Shown piece after piece: positions 16,773 through 26,813 of a DNA stretch of 64,000 nt. The position numbers and the translations under genes are program-made. Origin of the DNA: Pterobdella sp. o SKG-2022 (lineage: Eukaryota; Annelida; Clitellata; Hirudinida; Piscicolidae); contig OZ038321.1 in the NCBI GenBank assembly GCA_964035795.1, positions 27,939,387 to 28,003,386 of the forward strand. Direction: 5' to 3'. How positions within the stretch are numbered: position 1 is the first letter of the stretch; every line of letters begins with the position of its first letter. The notes below the pieces were generated by a model. The model saw only the letters and a program-made list of their open reading frames with translations. It made no database searches and was not told the origin of the DNA.

Positions 16773-17475
16773 TTCATCAAAAACATTAAAATCAAACTAG
16801 ATGAACAACTAGTAAGTTTCGATGCAGAAGCACTCTACCCATCTATTCCCCTCAACAAATGTATTGAAATAATAAATCTTAAAACAAAACAAATTAATAA
16901 AAATAACAAAACTCAATTTGGATGATATATGCTATCTGATCAACCTAAAGTTCATCCAGCACTAAAATTCACCTGTGAAATAGTAAAAACAACAGAATAT
17001 CATTTCTAGATACACTAATTATCAAAGAGGAAAATGGATCCCTAAACACCACTGTCTATAGAAAACCATCCAACACGGGCCTGACCATTAATCCAAAATC
17101 AAATCGGGATTTTAATACGTGGATTGGGGTGTTAAAAGGGGCCCTAAACAGAGCCTACACTGACCCACAATTAACAGTCAAATCAAGTGCGTGGGACCCT
17201 CTAATGAAGAGATTACAGAAATCAACCAATGGAGGGACACAGAGAGTAATCTCTCGATGAAATCGTTTTAGATCAAAAGAGGAATATTCATATAATAATT
17301 AACTTTCTCATTTACAATATCACATAATTACATAATAGTTACTTTACAAAATTTAATCTTCCTTAATTGTTCTTTCCTATCTATGTCTAAAATTCCTTAT
17401 AATCACCTACCTTCACTATAGTTTAATACTAATGATTTATGATGAGGTTGTACTCATCGAAAATTTTAGTTTTTT
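16773..17475 (+). mobile_element. Penelope-like retroelement fragment
   Basis: Two separated coding stretches are recognisable. The first (16773-16925) reads LVSFDAEALYPSIPLNK, the RT active-site region of Penelope-like elements (compare LVSFDVxSLFTNIP). The second (about 17010-17260) reads FLDTLIIKEENGSLNTTVYR, then KPSNTGLTINPKSN and LKGALNRAY, the FLDV...VYRKP...SLVxRA segment of the same RT. The YxDD and intervening region are missing, so this is an internally deleted copy. A tail with gatgaggttgtactcatcga near 17440 resembles the 3' end of such elements. Confidence 0.8.
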
Positions 17476-17510
17476 TTAAATAAATGTATCAAAAATTCTT
17501 CATAAAAAAT

Positions 17511-17571
17511 TGAAAATAAAAAGTTATTCAAATGATATAAATAAAGATACATAAGATGTCTCTAAAAAATT
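17511..17571 (+). repeat. Dispersed repeat with core gatacataagatgtctctaa
   Basis: About 55 bp nearly identical to the reverse complement of 45132-45190. Shorter relatives with catacgatgtctctaaaaag occur near 46008 and 49248. Confidence 0.75.
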
Positions 17572-18527
17572 ACAATTCTCTATCAAATATTCTTCAAGGA
17601 TTAAACATTTATCTCTCACTTATGATAAGTTTTAAAAATCTCGTAATAAACGAAAAAATCGTAGATTGCCTTGTCTTTAGATTTTAATAAGAATTGAAAT
17701 TTTTAGACACCTGGTTTTTTTTTTCAAAATCTCACCACGTCTAATCTTTGCAAATTGTCAGAGAATATGTTGGAGAGTTACAAAAACTGTTATAAAAAAT
17801 ATTAGTTTTCAAGTTGTTGAAAATAAACAGTTTCGAAATTTGAAAAGTTAGTAGAATCCAACTTGTACGATTCACTGCTAACGATCTCAAGATGTTGATG
17901 TCTGTACTAGTAGTTAAGCTTTGTGGTATGAGGGGTTCAGCGAAAATGCGCTCATTTAGTATTTTTTTATGTAAAGATTTTAGTTAGAAACAAGCAATCC
18001 TAAGCAAAAATTTTGAAACCGTGCACACTCCTAAAAATAAAATGTTTTTTTTTCAAAAAAAAAACGTTTTAAATGTTAACATACTTTATTTTAAAATAAT
18101 TCAACCAAAAATTCGAAATTGAATTTAGGATTCAAAAGTAGGTGTAACCTGTAGCACCTTTTGTTTTTTTCACTTGGTATAATTATGTAGTTCAGATGAA
18201 ATATGAAAATATTCCAGTTGAAACTAATTTATAATTTACAAAAATTAATTTTCTAAATTTTTTATTCATATTTTGAGTTATAAAAAAGTGATTTTCAAAC
18301 TTTAATGGTTTTTATTATAAAGCACGAAGCTTTTTGGTTAAGAATGGAATATTTTCAATTATGTGAACAGCACATAGATGGAATTCTAATTGGTTTTTGA
18401 CATGAAAATTGGTTCTATGTCCATCTACCGGCTATTTGAAGCATTTTATTTTATATCAAAATCATTTCTCAACAAAATATATTTTGAATGGGAGCTTTGG
18501 TGGTTCTGAAAATGATTTCAGTTTTTT

Positions 18528-18700
18528 GTCGGCTTGTATAGCTCAGCGGTAGAGCGTTAGACCAAGTATCTAAAATTACCGGGTTCGATCCTGTCCGGGC
18601 CGACAATTAGCACCTGTTCCACAGTGTTTTTGCTGCATTAAATTTGTATCAAGCGCTTTGATCTCTAAGAAAAAGCGCTTTATAAATACTGCATTTTTTT
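18528..18700 (+). mobile_element. tRNA-derived SINE with LINE-like tail
   Basis: The head reads gtcggcttgtatagctcagc, then ggtagagcg and an accgggttcgatcctg B box, so both pol III boxes are present. The body ends in aagcgctttataaatactgc, resembling the 3' ends of the CR1/L2-like LINEs in this window. It is not a functional tRNA: there are too many bases between the acceptor strand and the D arm, and the T stem is imperfect. Confidence 0.8.
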
Positions 18701-19199
18701 CACATAGTTAATCGTATGACGTTACTTTCACCGTATTAACAGGCTTTCCTCTATTGGACTGAATCAGGTAATTTTGTTATGAGCACAATAAGAAAGATAA
18801 TAGAACCAAATATTTTATTTAAATTGAGAAAATTCAAAATTAAAAAATAACGGGATACAACTACAGAAGATTATCTTGCAATATAATATGGAAGAATAAT
18901 AAAGTGGTGACGTCACCATCAAATGCTTAAGCGATCCATCCCATTCAAAATTTTCAAAAAAGATGCAAAATATAAAAGATTACTGTTGCGTGTTTTTGAG
19001 TGATTGATATGAACAACTTTTATGTGGTAGGCGTCGATCGGTTTGATCAAAACCTTCATGCCCAGAGAGTGTCTTTGAAGAGAAAATGGTGGCTTTCATT
19101 TTTCCCTTTTTCAATAGATGCTACCGCCAAAATCTATTGAATTTTCACAATGATTTATGTGAGCGATTGCATAAACTTCCAAATTTGTTGGTATTCTAT

Positions 19200-19355
19200 A
19201 TTCAATTAGCTCAGCTGGTAGAGCGTTATCTAAAGTAACCGGGTTCAATCCCGCGCGGGCCGACAATTATACACACAAGGAGTAGCGCCCTGTGAACCAT
19301 CTGTTGAGCTAACGAAACCCCAATATGGGGCGACTGAAAGTCGATCTATATATAT
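19200..19355 (+). mobile_element. tRNA-derived SINE, second family, deleted head
   Basis: Contains attagctcagctggtagagc and accgggttcaatcccgc, followed by the family-specific body acacaaggagtagcg, ctgttgagctaacgaaaccc and aaagtcgatctatatat. The same body follows the tRNA head at 36151-36300. About 15 bases of the anticodon arm are missing here. Confidence 0.85.
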
Positions 19356-19572
19356 TCAATTAGGCTCCTAGTTCCCAGTAGTAGATTTTATAGAAGGCAA
19401 AGAATGGAACTAATTTCAGGAATAAATAAAAATAAATGAATTTTAAAAATTTCAATCAGTGTTAAAAAGTTTCATTTTAATGATTTGTCATTTAGGAAAA
19501 TAAACATTTATGATTCGGACATTTGTTGTTTCCAACTTTTCTTACTTGTTTTTACTTAAATGAAGTAAAGTA

Positions 19573-22500
19573 ATGCTGAATACTTTCTTCATTTTGAGTA
19601 TTTTAATTCTTGAATCTGTCATTGGTTAGTTTTCAATTTTCTTTATTTAAACTTTTTACCTTCATTTGAAAACTACCCAAAACATTTTGTTGAAACTTGT
19701 TAATTATTTTTTAATTCTTTGAGCCAAACGTAAATATTCAAATGAAAACACTTTTAGGAGTTTATTTTATTCCTGGAAGCTTTTCGTAAGATGAACCTAC
19801 ATTATCAAGTGAGGGTACAGATATATACATTTGTACCTCCACTTGATAATGTAAGTTCCTCTTACGAAAAGCTTCGTGGAATAAAATAAACTCCCAAAAG
19901 TGTTTTCATTTGAATATTGTTAATTATAATTTTATAACTATTTTACTTTAAAAAATTTTTAATATTTTACGAAAAAATTATCGAATAATTTCGTTTAACT
20001 TGCTGCCATGCAACTATCGTCTAATTTCCAACTTCATCACTAATTGGAAACTTTCAGAAAGGGTTCTCAATAGGCTATTCTTTTACGTTTTTCTACCGCC
20101 TTCTTTAATTCTTTACCGGTATCTCTTATTTTGATCTTTACTGCAGTTCAAAAAAACTTCTGAATGCATCACCGAGCTCAATTGCTGGTTTTTCATCAAT
20201 TACCTTATGTTGAATTCCAACAAAAGTGCTGTACGCAAATTACTACCCTTTAGCATGCTGTTGCCCTGACTATTTCTTTAGCTCTTTCCAGGCTCGACTA
20301 TTGCAACTTCCATTTTTGTGAACTTCTAAACTCTCTTTTTTCTCAGTCACAACCTCTCCAAAATCACGCTGCCAAAACTGTCCAAACCGATTACAATTTT
20401 TAATGTCATGCTTGCCTCGATTGCCTTCATTTGTTGCCGGTTGCATCACGAGCCCAGTTCGTTACTGTGGTTCACCGCTAACATTCTATATTTCATTTAG
20501 CCAGCTTCTTTATGTGAGCTTTTTTCTGACAGACAAACTCATGAGTCGCAGGTTTTTCCATGTCACACATATCAGCTTTCATTTATGGAATTCTCTTCCA
20601 CTAAATCTGCGTTTTTTTTTTATTGAACACTCTTGCAATCATTCGAAAAATCATTTACCTAGTTGCATTTCCTTGCCCTAGTTCTTTTGACTACACAAGC
20701 ACTTCTGCAGCAAACCCAGTTTGCAAACTATGCGCCTTACAAATGAATTAATATAAATAATAACTCAATGATTCATAAAACTAGTTTTTTAAATATTTTA
20801 TCCTCCTTATCGTTTTATATTATCGTTGACTCGAGTGAATACAACTGAAATAGTGGCCAAAAAACTATGTAAAAAAATTAGCTTTTAGATAAAAAGCTAA
20901 AAATCGGTCTTTGTAGGATAATTTCATAAGTATATAATCCTCAATGTAATGTAATAATGATGACATGTTTCCATGAAAAAATGAATATAAAAATTCAAAA
21001 AACCTTCTTTTAAGAAAAAAGGGCTAAAAGTGTGTCGGGAAAATTTATGAAATGAATTAGGAAAAAAAAGAAAGATTAATCCGTTACAAAGCTTGATGGA
21101 TAATAAAATTTATGTTAATTCACAACTGATTACTCAGTTTTGGAAAATTTAACAGTTTATTTTCCCAATTTTACCACACATTAAAAGATATTGGCAAACC
21201 TTTTAGAGACAGTGTGTATCTTTTTATCAATAATTTTTCGTTTTATTTGTCAAAAATGCCGATTTTAAAGATAAAATTTATTTTTCAAAAAAATAGTTTT
21301 TGATAAGAAAAACTTTATCAGAAAAACTTAGTTTATGCAAAAACACCCATTTTGTTAAAAATTAATCAGTTGTGCTTTTAAAAAAGTGTTGAGTGTTTGT
21401 GCCCCTTGAAACATTCGTGTGTGTTTGATTTCATTGATATTTCAAAGCTCTTCAGACCGAAGTCATAGTACCTTCTCAAAATTATAAAGTCACGTTGGTA
21501 TGTCGTGACAAAACAATCTGGCTCGATCCTAGAAACAACGTGATTAACCCATCATCCAAATACACTATAAACAATGGCAGCCTCACCATCAACTCATTAG
21601 GTGCGTGAGTTATTTTTTTGAATTTTAGTTATTTAAATCGTTAAATTCATTTTGAGTTGAAACAATATTTATAATGCAGAAGAAAATGACTTGGGAAAAT
21701 ACATGTGTATCATGAATGGCAAGAGACGTAACATCACTGTATATGGTTATTCATTTGTTTCTTCTACTCTTAAATATTAATAAGTTTTTATATAAAATAT
21801 TGTTAAAAAGATAAATAGTTCTATGAGAGTATTATTAATCTTTACAGCTGCACCACACATAATGCGCCTAGAGAAATCGAAACAAGTTAAGCTAAATGAC
21901 CCCATATTCCTTAAATGCAGTTTTTGGGGCTTGCCAAAGCCTTCACAGGTATGGGTCAAGAATGAAACTTCTTATCTGGATGTAGTTGCTCGTGAGCCCA
22001 ACTTAAACATCACAAAGAGTGAGATGAAAGATAGCGGATCGTATTTTTGCCATGCCTCAAATAATCATGGTCGGTTTAGGATGAGAATAAAAATCAGGGT
22101 GAAAGGTGATTTCATGAATTTATATGCACAATCTAACAATTTTTAAAGGTCTACATGCATACTATTATTGAAGTTGGGTATACAGAAAAACTTTATTTAT
22201 TTTGAAGATTCGAACTTTTTTTTTTGTCGAATTTTTATTTTCATTCATTTTTTTTTGAACCTAAATTTTCAGATCCAAAAGACGCATTGGTTCCTTTTAT
22301 TGGCATCATAATCGAAATAGTTATACTCTTGATCATTATTATAGCTTACGAATGGAGTCATAAAAGGAAATTTTCGACCATCGAACCAACATTCGAAGCA
22401 AAGTAAGATGTATTCATATGATATAAATGTTGTCAACAAAAAGATATCAAAATGGAAGACAATAAGTGCGCCAAAAACTGTTGTTTTAGGAAATCCTGAT

Positions 22501-23649
22501 TTGAAATCCCATCTTCAATTTCACATTTTTTCATGGAATTGTTCTACTTTTTTGTTTATTAAATGCCTTTTTTTTCATTTTGGCTTTGGTTGTATATAAT
22601 GGATAACTTTTTTTTCTTTGTTTCCTTATTTTACTCATGTCATAATACTGCTGTTAAGTCTAAAAAGACAATAGCTAACCCTGACTATTAGTTATATTTT
22701 TTTTATTTGTATGATCTTTCTTTCCAAGTTTTTCTCGTCTCTTTTCCATCTTTTCTTTCTTTAAAATTTCACTTTTTAGAGCGCCTTTCTTAACCGCTTT
22801 TCTCCATTTAATTCGATCGGTGTAGAAGATTTATCAGTAAGCTATCAATGCCGCATGTTTTAAGATCACGTTTGCATACGTCTTTGAAACGGAAAAGGCC
22901 TATAGCTCTGCTACTGTCAGCTAACTCGCTATAAAGGACGTTCTTCGGGAATTTACCATCTTTCATGCGCCTAACATGACCCAACCATCGTAATCGCTTT
23001 TCTTTTAGCAGTGAAAACATGCTCTATGTTCTTGCCTTCTTTAAAATGTTCTTATTTAGAATGTGATCTTGCCATGAGGTGTCCAAAATTCTTCTTAAGC
23101 AACGAAAGTGGAATGAATTTAGTCTGGCTTCTTGACGCGCATACAAGGTCCAACTCTTACTTGCATAAAGGAGAGTACTAAAAACGCACGCTTTATATGC
23201 ATCCATCTTTGTTGAAATAGCGAGAAGAGGATTTTTCCAGACCTTTTTTGATAGACGGGCCATTGTTGAGCTTGCCTTTTCCATCCTTGAGTTGATCTCA
23301 TTTTCTAAGGCCAGATTGTTGTTAATATTTGTGCCTAAGTAAACAAAGTTTTCAACAACTTCAAGCACGAGGTTTCCAATGCAAATATTGGGAATAGAGC
23401 TAATATCTCGAAACATTATTTGAGTCTTCTTAAGACTGATTTTGAGTCCAGTCATCGCATGCCGACAAATTGGAGAGCAATTTCAACACGCGTTTTAACA
23501 AAGACCTTCTAAACAATGGACTCATGTCACTATTGAGTATATAAAATGTTATTTAAAAAATGAATTAGCTGTAAAAACATTTTTCAACAAATAAGCCTTA
23601 ATATAAATGAGAATATTGTTTTTACAGTGGTGCCGGAAAGAACAGATAG
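19573..23649 (+). CDS. Basigin/neuroplastin-like two-Ig membrane protein, copy B
   Basis: Tandem paralog of copy A with identical intron phases. Exons: 19573-19624 (signal peptide MLNTFFILSILILESVIG), 21448-21600 and 21680-21745 (Ig1, Cys in LVCRDK and YMCIMN), 21848-22105 (Ig2, LKCSFWGLPKP and GSYFCHASNN), 22273-22402 (TM ALVPFIGIIIEIVILLIIII with the family Glu, then basic YEWSHKRK). The exon 5 donor (gcaaa/gtaaga) overlaps an in-frame TAA at 22404. Splicing to 23628-23649 (acceptor tttacag) would replace the stop with NGAGKNR and end at TAG, giving 226 aa; without splicing the protein ends FEAK at 220 aa. The vertebrate basigin C-terminus also ends in a GKN-type basic stretch, which supports exon 6 but does not prove it. 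Intron 1 holds a foldback and a LINE, the last intron an RTE fragment. Confidence 0.9.
19734..19917. mobile_element. Large palindromic foldback/MITE in intron 1 of basigin copy B
   Basis: A near-perfect inverted repeat of about 184 bp. Left arm starts atattcaaatgaaaacactt and contains aagcttttcgtaagatgaac, then ctacattatcaagtg; the right arm mirrors it and ends ttttcatttgaatat. The loop is only about ten bases. A left arm with a truncated right end recurs at 61211-61328. No coding capacity. Confidence 0.93.
20000..20760 (+). mobile_element. Decayed CR1/L2-type LINE in intron 1 of basigin copy B
   Basis: Frame-shifted remnants read NYRLISNFITNWKLSERVL (YRPISNL...LSKxLERV box), then AVALTISLALSRLDYCNFHF and QNHAAKTV, then FHLWNSLPLNLR near 20580 (LWNSLP box). 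The order matches the RT C-terminus of CR1/L2-like elements on the plus strand. The end near 20725-20755 (tatgcgccttacaaatgaat) resembles the tails of related copies. Heavily mutated, 5' truncated. Confidence 0.8.
22790..23520 (-). mobile_element. RTE-type LINE reverse transcriptase C-terminal fragment
   Basis: Minus-strand frame 23455-22808 reads MTGLKISLKKTQIMF, VENFVYLGTNINN, YKACVFSTLLYASKSWTLYA, FHFRCLRRILDTSWQD and KRLRWLGHVRRM, the connection/thumb region typical of RTE-like endonuclease-RT elements. One in-frame TAG at 23024-23026 interrupts it, and homology continues upstream to about 23510 in a shifted frame. It lies in the last intron of basigin copy B, antisense to the gene. Confidence 0.9.
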
Positions 23650-24865
23650 TACTGAATGGTTTTGTGGAGTTCCAAATGTTGCTTTAATAGCTAAAAAGTC
23701 ATCCAAATAAACTAAAAATATGAAATTATAGAATTAAATTTATATAACTTTAAAAAAATACTCCTTTTTACTATTTATAAATCTTCATGATTATTATAAA
23801 TCATATTCCGACTTCATATGTGTTTCAAACATGTTAGTTTAACAAAGAACTGAAATAATATTCAAAATGACTTGAATAATTACTGTTTATTATATTATCT
23901 TGATAAAATATCTGGATTTTTTCCATAAAAAAAAATTTCCTATTGTTTTGATAAAAAAATATAAAATTTTAATGCTTAAATACTGAAAAAACAATATAAA
24001 TATCGCATTTCTTGACGAGAGAGACCTCGAAAAAACTCGAGTTTTCACTTCATTATAAAATTCCTTAAAACTACGTGTTTATTGCAGTTTTCAAAATGCA
24101 AATTAAACTTTTTTTACTTGTAAACGCTACAAATGTGACTAGCGGAAACTCTGCATACCGTATTCACTTTGAGAACAACACCGTCCCATAAGCAACAACC
24201 TATCTCACTTAAATGAACTATTATTTATGCAAGCTTTTTCATTTTATCAATTACACACTTTTGACACAATGATACTTTTTCAATTGAATCATCTTTTGGT
24301 AATCTTACAAAATACAAAAAACCTTTATATTTTTATAATTCTTCAAACGTAAACTTTTCAAAGTTTAACTCTTGAAGTTTTTCATAAGTTGAACTCACAT
24401 TATCGAGTGAAAATGAAATATATCAGAATAGTTTTGAAGGTTCACACTAAATCAAACCAAAACTCGAATAAAACCTCCACTAATTAGTACACTACTTATG
24501 TTGGCATACTAAGTTTTTTCGGTATATCTTTTGAGGGGCCTACTTGAGTATCATTTGGAAACTTAATTTATAAAACAATGAAAATTAGGACACACTGAAT
24601 ACAGATGAGTCTGAAAAAATCAACTTTCATATCATTACCTACGGAGAGTTTGAAGCAGCGTATAACTTAATGACCTTAAAACTTACTACCACACCGTACA
24701 GACTTCTACCACAAAGGTAACGTACAACAGCCCGGTAATTTTAATTACTCTTTTTTAGTAGTGATTAAACTAATATAAAAATGATATAAGAGTACTACAG
24801 CACTACACCCACACGGCCTCGCGCTGGTTGACTTTAAGGGAGTGGAGTAGGAAGTTAGGAGTTGG
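23650..24865. other. Intergenic spacer
   Basis: No gene recognised. Near 24375-24425 is a degenerate arm of the foldback family (gaagtttttcataagttgaa followed by ctcacattatcgagtg). Confidence 0.5.
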
Positions 24866-24894
24866 TATAAAGAAGCTCGTTCCAATGGTCATTC
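24866..24894 (+). promoter_or_regulatory. Putative TATA box plus initiator
   Basis: TATAAAG at 24866-24872 is followed 25 bases later by TCATTC, which fits the metazoan initiator consensus TCAKTY. The ATG of the next gene is about 100 bases downstream. Spacing is correct for a TATA/Inr core promoter; transcription start is inferred. Confidence 0.5.
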
Positions 24895-24990
24895 ACTTTT
24901 GCTTGCATTTTCAAAGTTTCGAAATATTCTTATTGGAATAGTTTGATTTTTTAAACACTGTGAGCTGTTAAAAATTTTTGTATTAGAAGA

Positions 24991-26272
24991 ATGGGCTGTT
25001 TTGATGCTTTGAAGAAGTCAAAATTCTGTGAGTTTTTAGCTTACTTACAAAATTAAAAAAAAGACATTATGTTGAATAATCCATTTACTTTGAACTTAAA
25101 AAATTTACTGATAATTTATCTTTGAAACAAATTTTTGTTGACCATGAACGAAGTATTACTGGGATAAGATGAGGAAGCTAGAAGTGTGTTTTTTTACTAT
25201 GCATGGAACCAAAATGTGTTTCTAAAGTTTTAAAAAGAAGTTATAATCCGAAAACTAAGCTTTAATCAAATAATTTTTTGAATTATTTTAAAAATTTTTC
25301 TAATTCAAAATAACTCAAAACCGCTCTAAACTAAATAGTTTTAAGTCAAGCTTTTTGTTATAAATTCAACAATATCACACATATATTGTAACTGAGTTTC
25401 ACCTTTTTTGACTAACAGTTTGTCGAACAAAACAACGAGACAGAAAAGAAAATACAAATACACAACAAAATAGAAATACCTTATACATGAATAAGTTTTG
25501 GCACAAAAAACTTGTCAAAGCATCACACCAGTCGTCCATTTCATGTAGAAAATTTCCAATAGAGAACTACCTCGCTTCAGAGAAAGAAAATATCTTTCCT
25601 TCTAATTTACAAGATTCCTTTCTAAGACAAACTTCGATTTCCTCAGATCTTTCAGACCTCAGTCTGGAGAGCTGTCACAGCTACAGTTCTTTACCTAATA
25701 AAAACCACCTTTTGAATGATACAGAACAAAAACCACCGAAAATCGATATTATAAGTGACATCTTTGACGAAGAAGCAAATTTCAGTGGTATTAAAAACAG
25801 CGATATTAATTGCGAGTCTTCAGATGATGATGTTATCACAGTGGTAATGGTCGAGTTGGATGTTGGACGGATGTATGAGGATATGCAAAAAACAAAAGAG
25901 CAAATAGCAGGACCTTACTTATACACACCGCATCCAAAAAGAAAGTTCGGAACGACTCTGAGACAAAATGTTTCTTTTGAAGAAGAGTTTTTTGCTAATA
26001 TATCAAAGAAAATACCGTATAAACAAAAGTTATATGAAAGTCAAAAAGGTCTAGAGTTTCCTTCCGTAGAATACGCCGAACTAGATTTCAGTAGCAACAA
26101 TAAAGACCGTGCCAGTCTTAACAAATCTTATGAAACATTTCACAAGAAACAAGATGCTGGCATTTTCAACAAAGAAAATTCGTTGAAAAATCACACTGTA
26201 TATAGCGAAGTAGATTTTGTTCGGACTGAAGCTTTGAGGAAAACAATATGGCAGAGAAACAATGCAAAATGA
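24991..26272 (+). CDS. Putative lipid-anchored phosphotyrosine adaptor (296 aa)
   Basis: Two exons, 24991-25027 and 25419-26272, rebuilt from a gtgagt donor and a branch-like gactaac plus acag acceptor; the frame is continuous. The protein starts MGCFDALKKSKFF followed by a basic CRTKQRDRK stretch: MG with Cys3 and a basic patch is the pattern of N-myristoylated, palmitoylated proteins. The middle is Ser/Asn-rich and disordered, with an acidic ESSDDD patch. Near the C-terminus are two tyrosine motifs in full-length numbering at about 231 (VEYAELDF) and 274 (TVYSEVDF). The second continues VRTEALRKT, resembling the SHP2-binding tail of GAB-type adaptors (Y..VD..KT.AL). No PH, PTB or SH2 domain is seen. 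Inference: a membrane-tethered scaffold for tandem-SH2 proteins. Orthology is unknown. An AATAAA lies at 26550. Confidence 0.7.
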
Positions 26273-26813
26273 CTTGTTTATAGTTAAAATTTAGATCATT
26301 GGTAATATTCACATTTTTTAAATTGTTTGATTATGTATTTTGTCAATTTTTTAAATTTTATGTACTAAAACAACTTTTAATCGTGTTTTGATACGAAATA
26401 CCCTGTTATTGGGTTGTTTAAGTTTGTGAAGACTGTCCAAAATAGGTTTATGAACTTTTTTTAAAGACTTCAAAAAGTTATTTAATTTTTTTTTTGATTT
26501 TATTAGATCGAAAGCTTATGAATCTATTAAAAGAATATTCATAATTTGAAATAAATATGGTAGAATTTGCGAATGGAATGTAGGATGCTGACTGGATTTT
26601 GATCATTATAAAGCACATAATTGAAATGGAACATCAAAAAAAAACATTAAGTTGAGTAATAGACATAAAACGCTCGCAAAAAAGTATTATGAAACACAAA
26701 TTTTGCAATTTTAAACAAAACAAGACATTACTAACAATTTGACTAGAAAGTTTGAAAAATCGAAACAAAAATTTTAGAGAATGAATTGTTTTGAAAAAAT
26801 TATTGAATTTGTA
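26273..26813. other. 3' flank between the putative adaptor and the GMC gene
   Basis: AT-rich; contains the AATAAA at 26550-26555 on the plus strand and no other recognisable feature. The flanking genes are convergent. Confidence 0.6.

Noticed and set aside
18528..18605. tRNA gene (also 19200 and 36151)
   Set aside because: A and B boxes are present, but arm spacing and the T stem are defective and family-specific SINE bodies follow in repeated copies.
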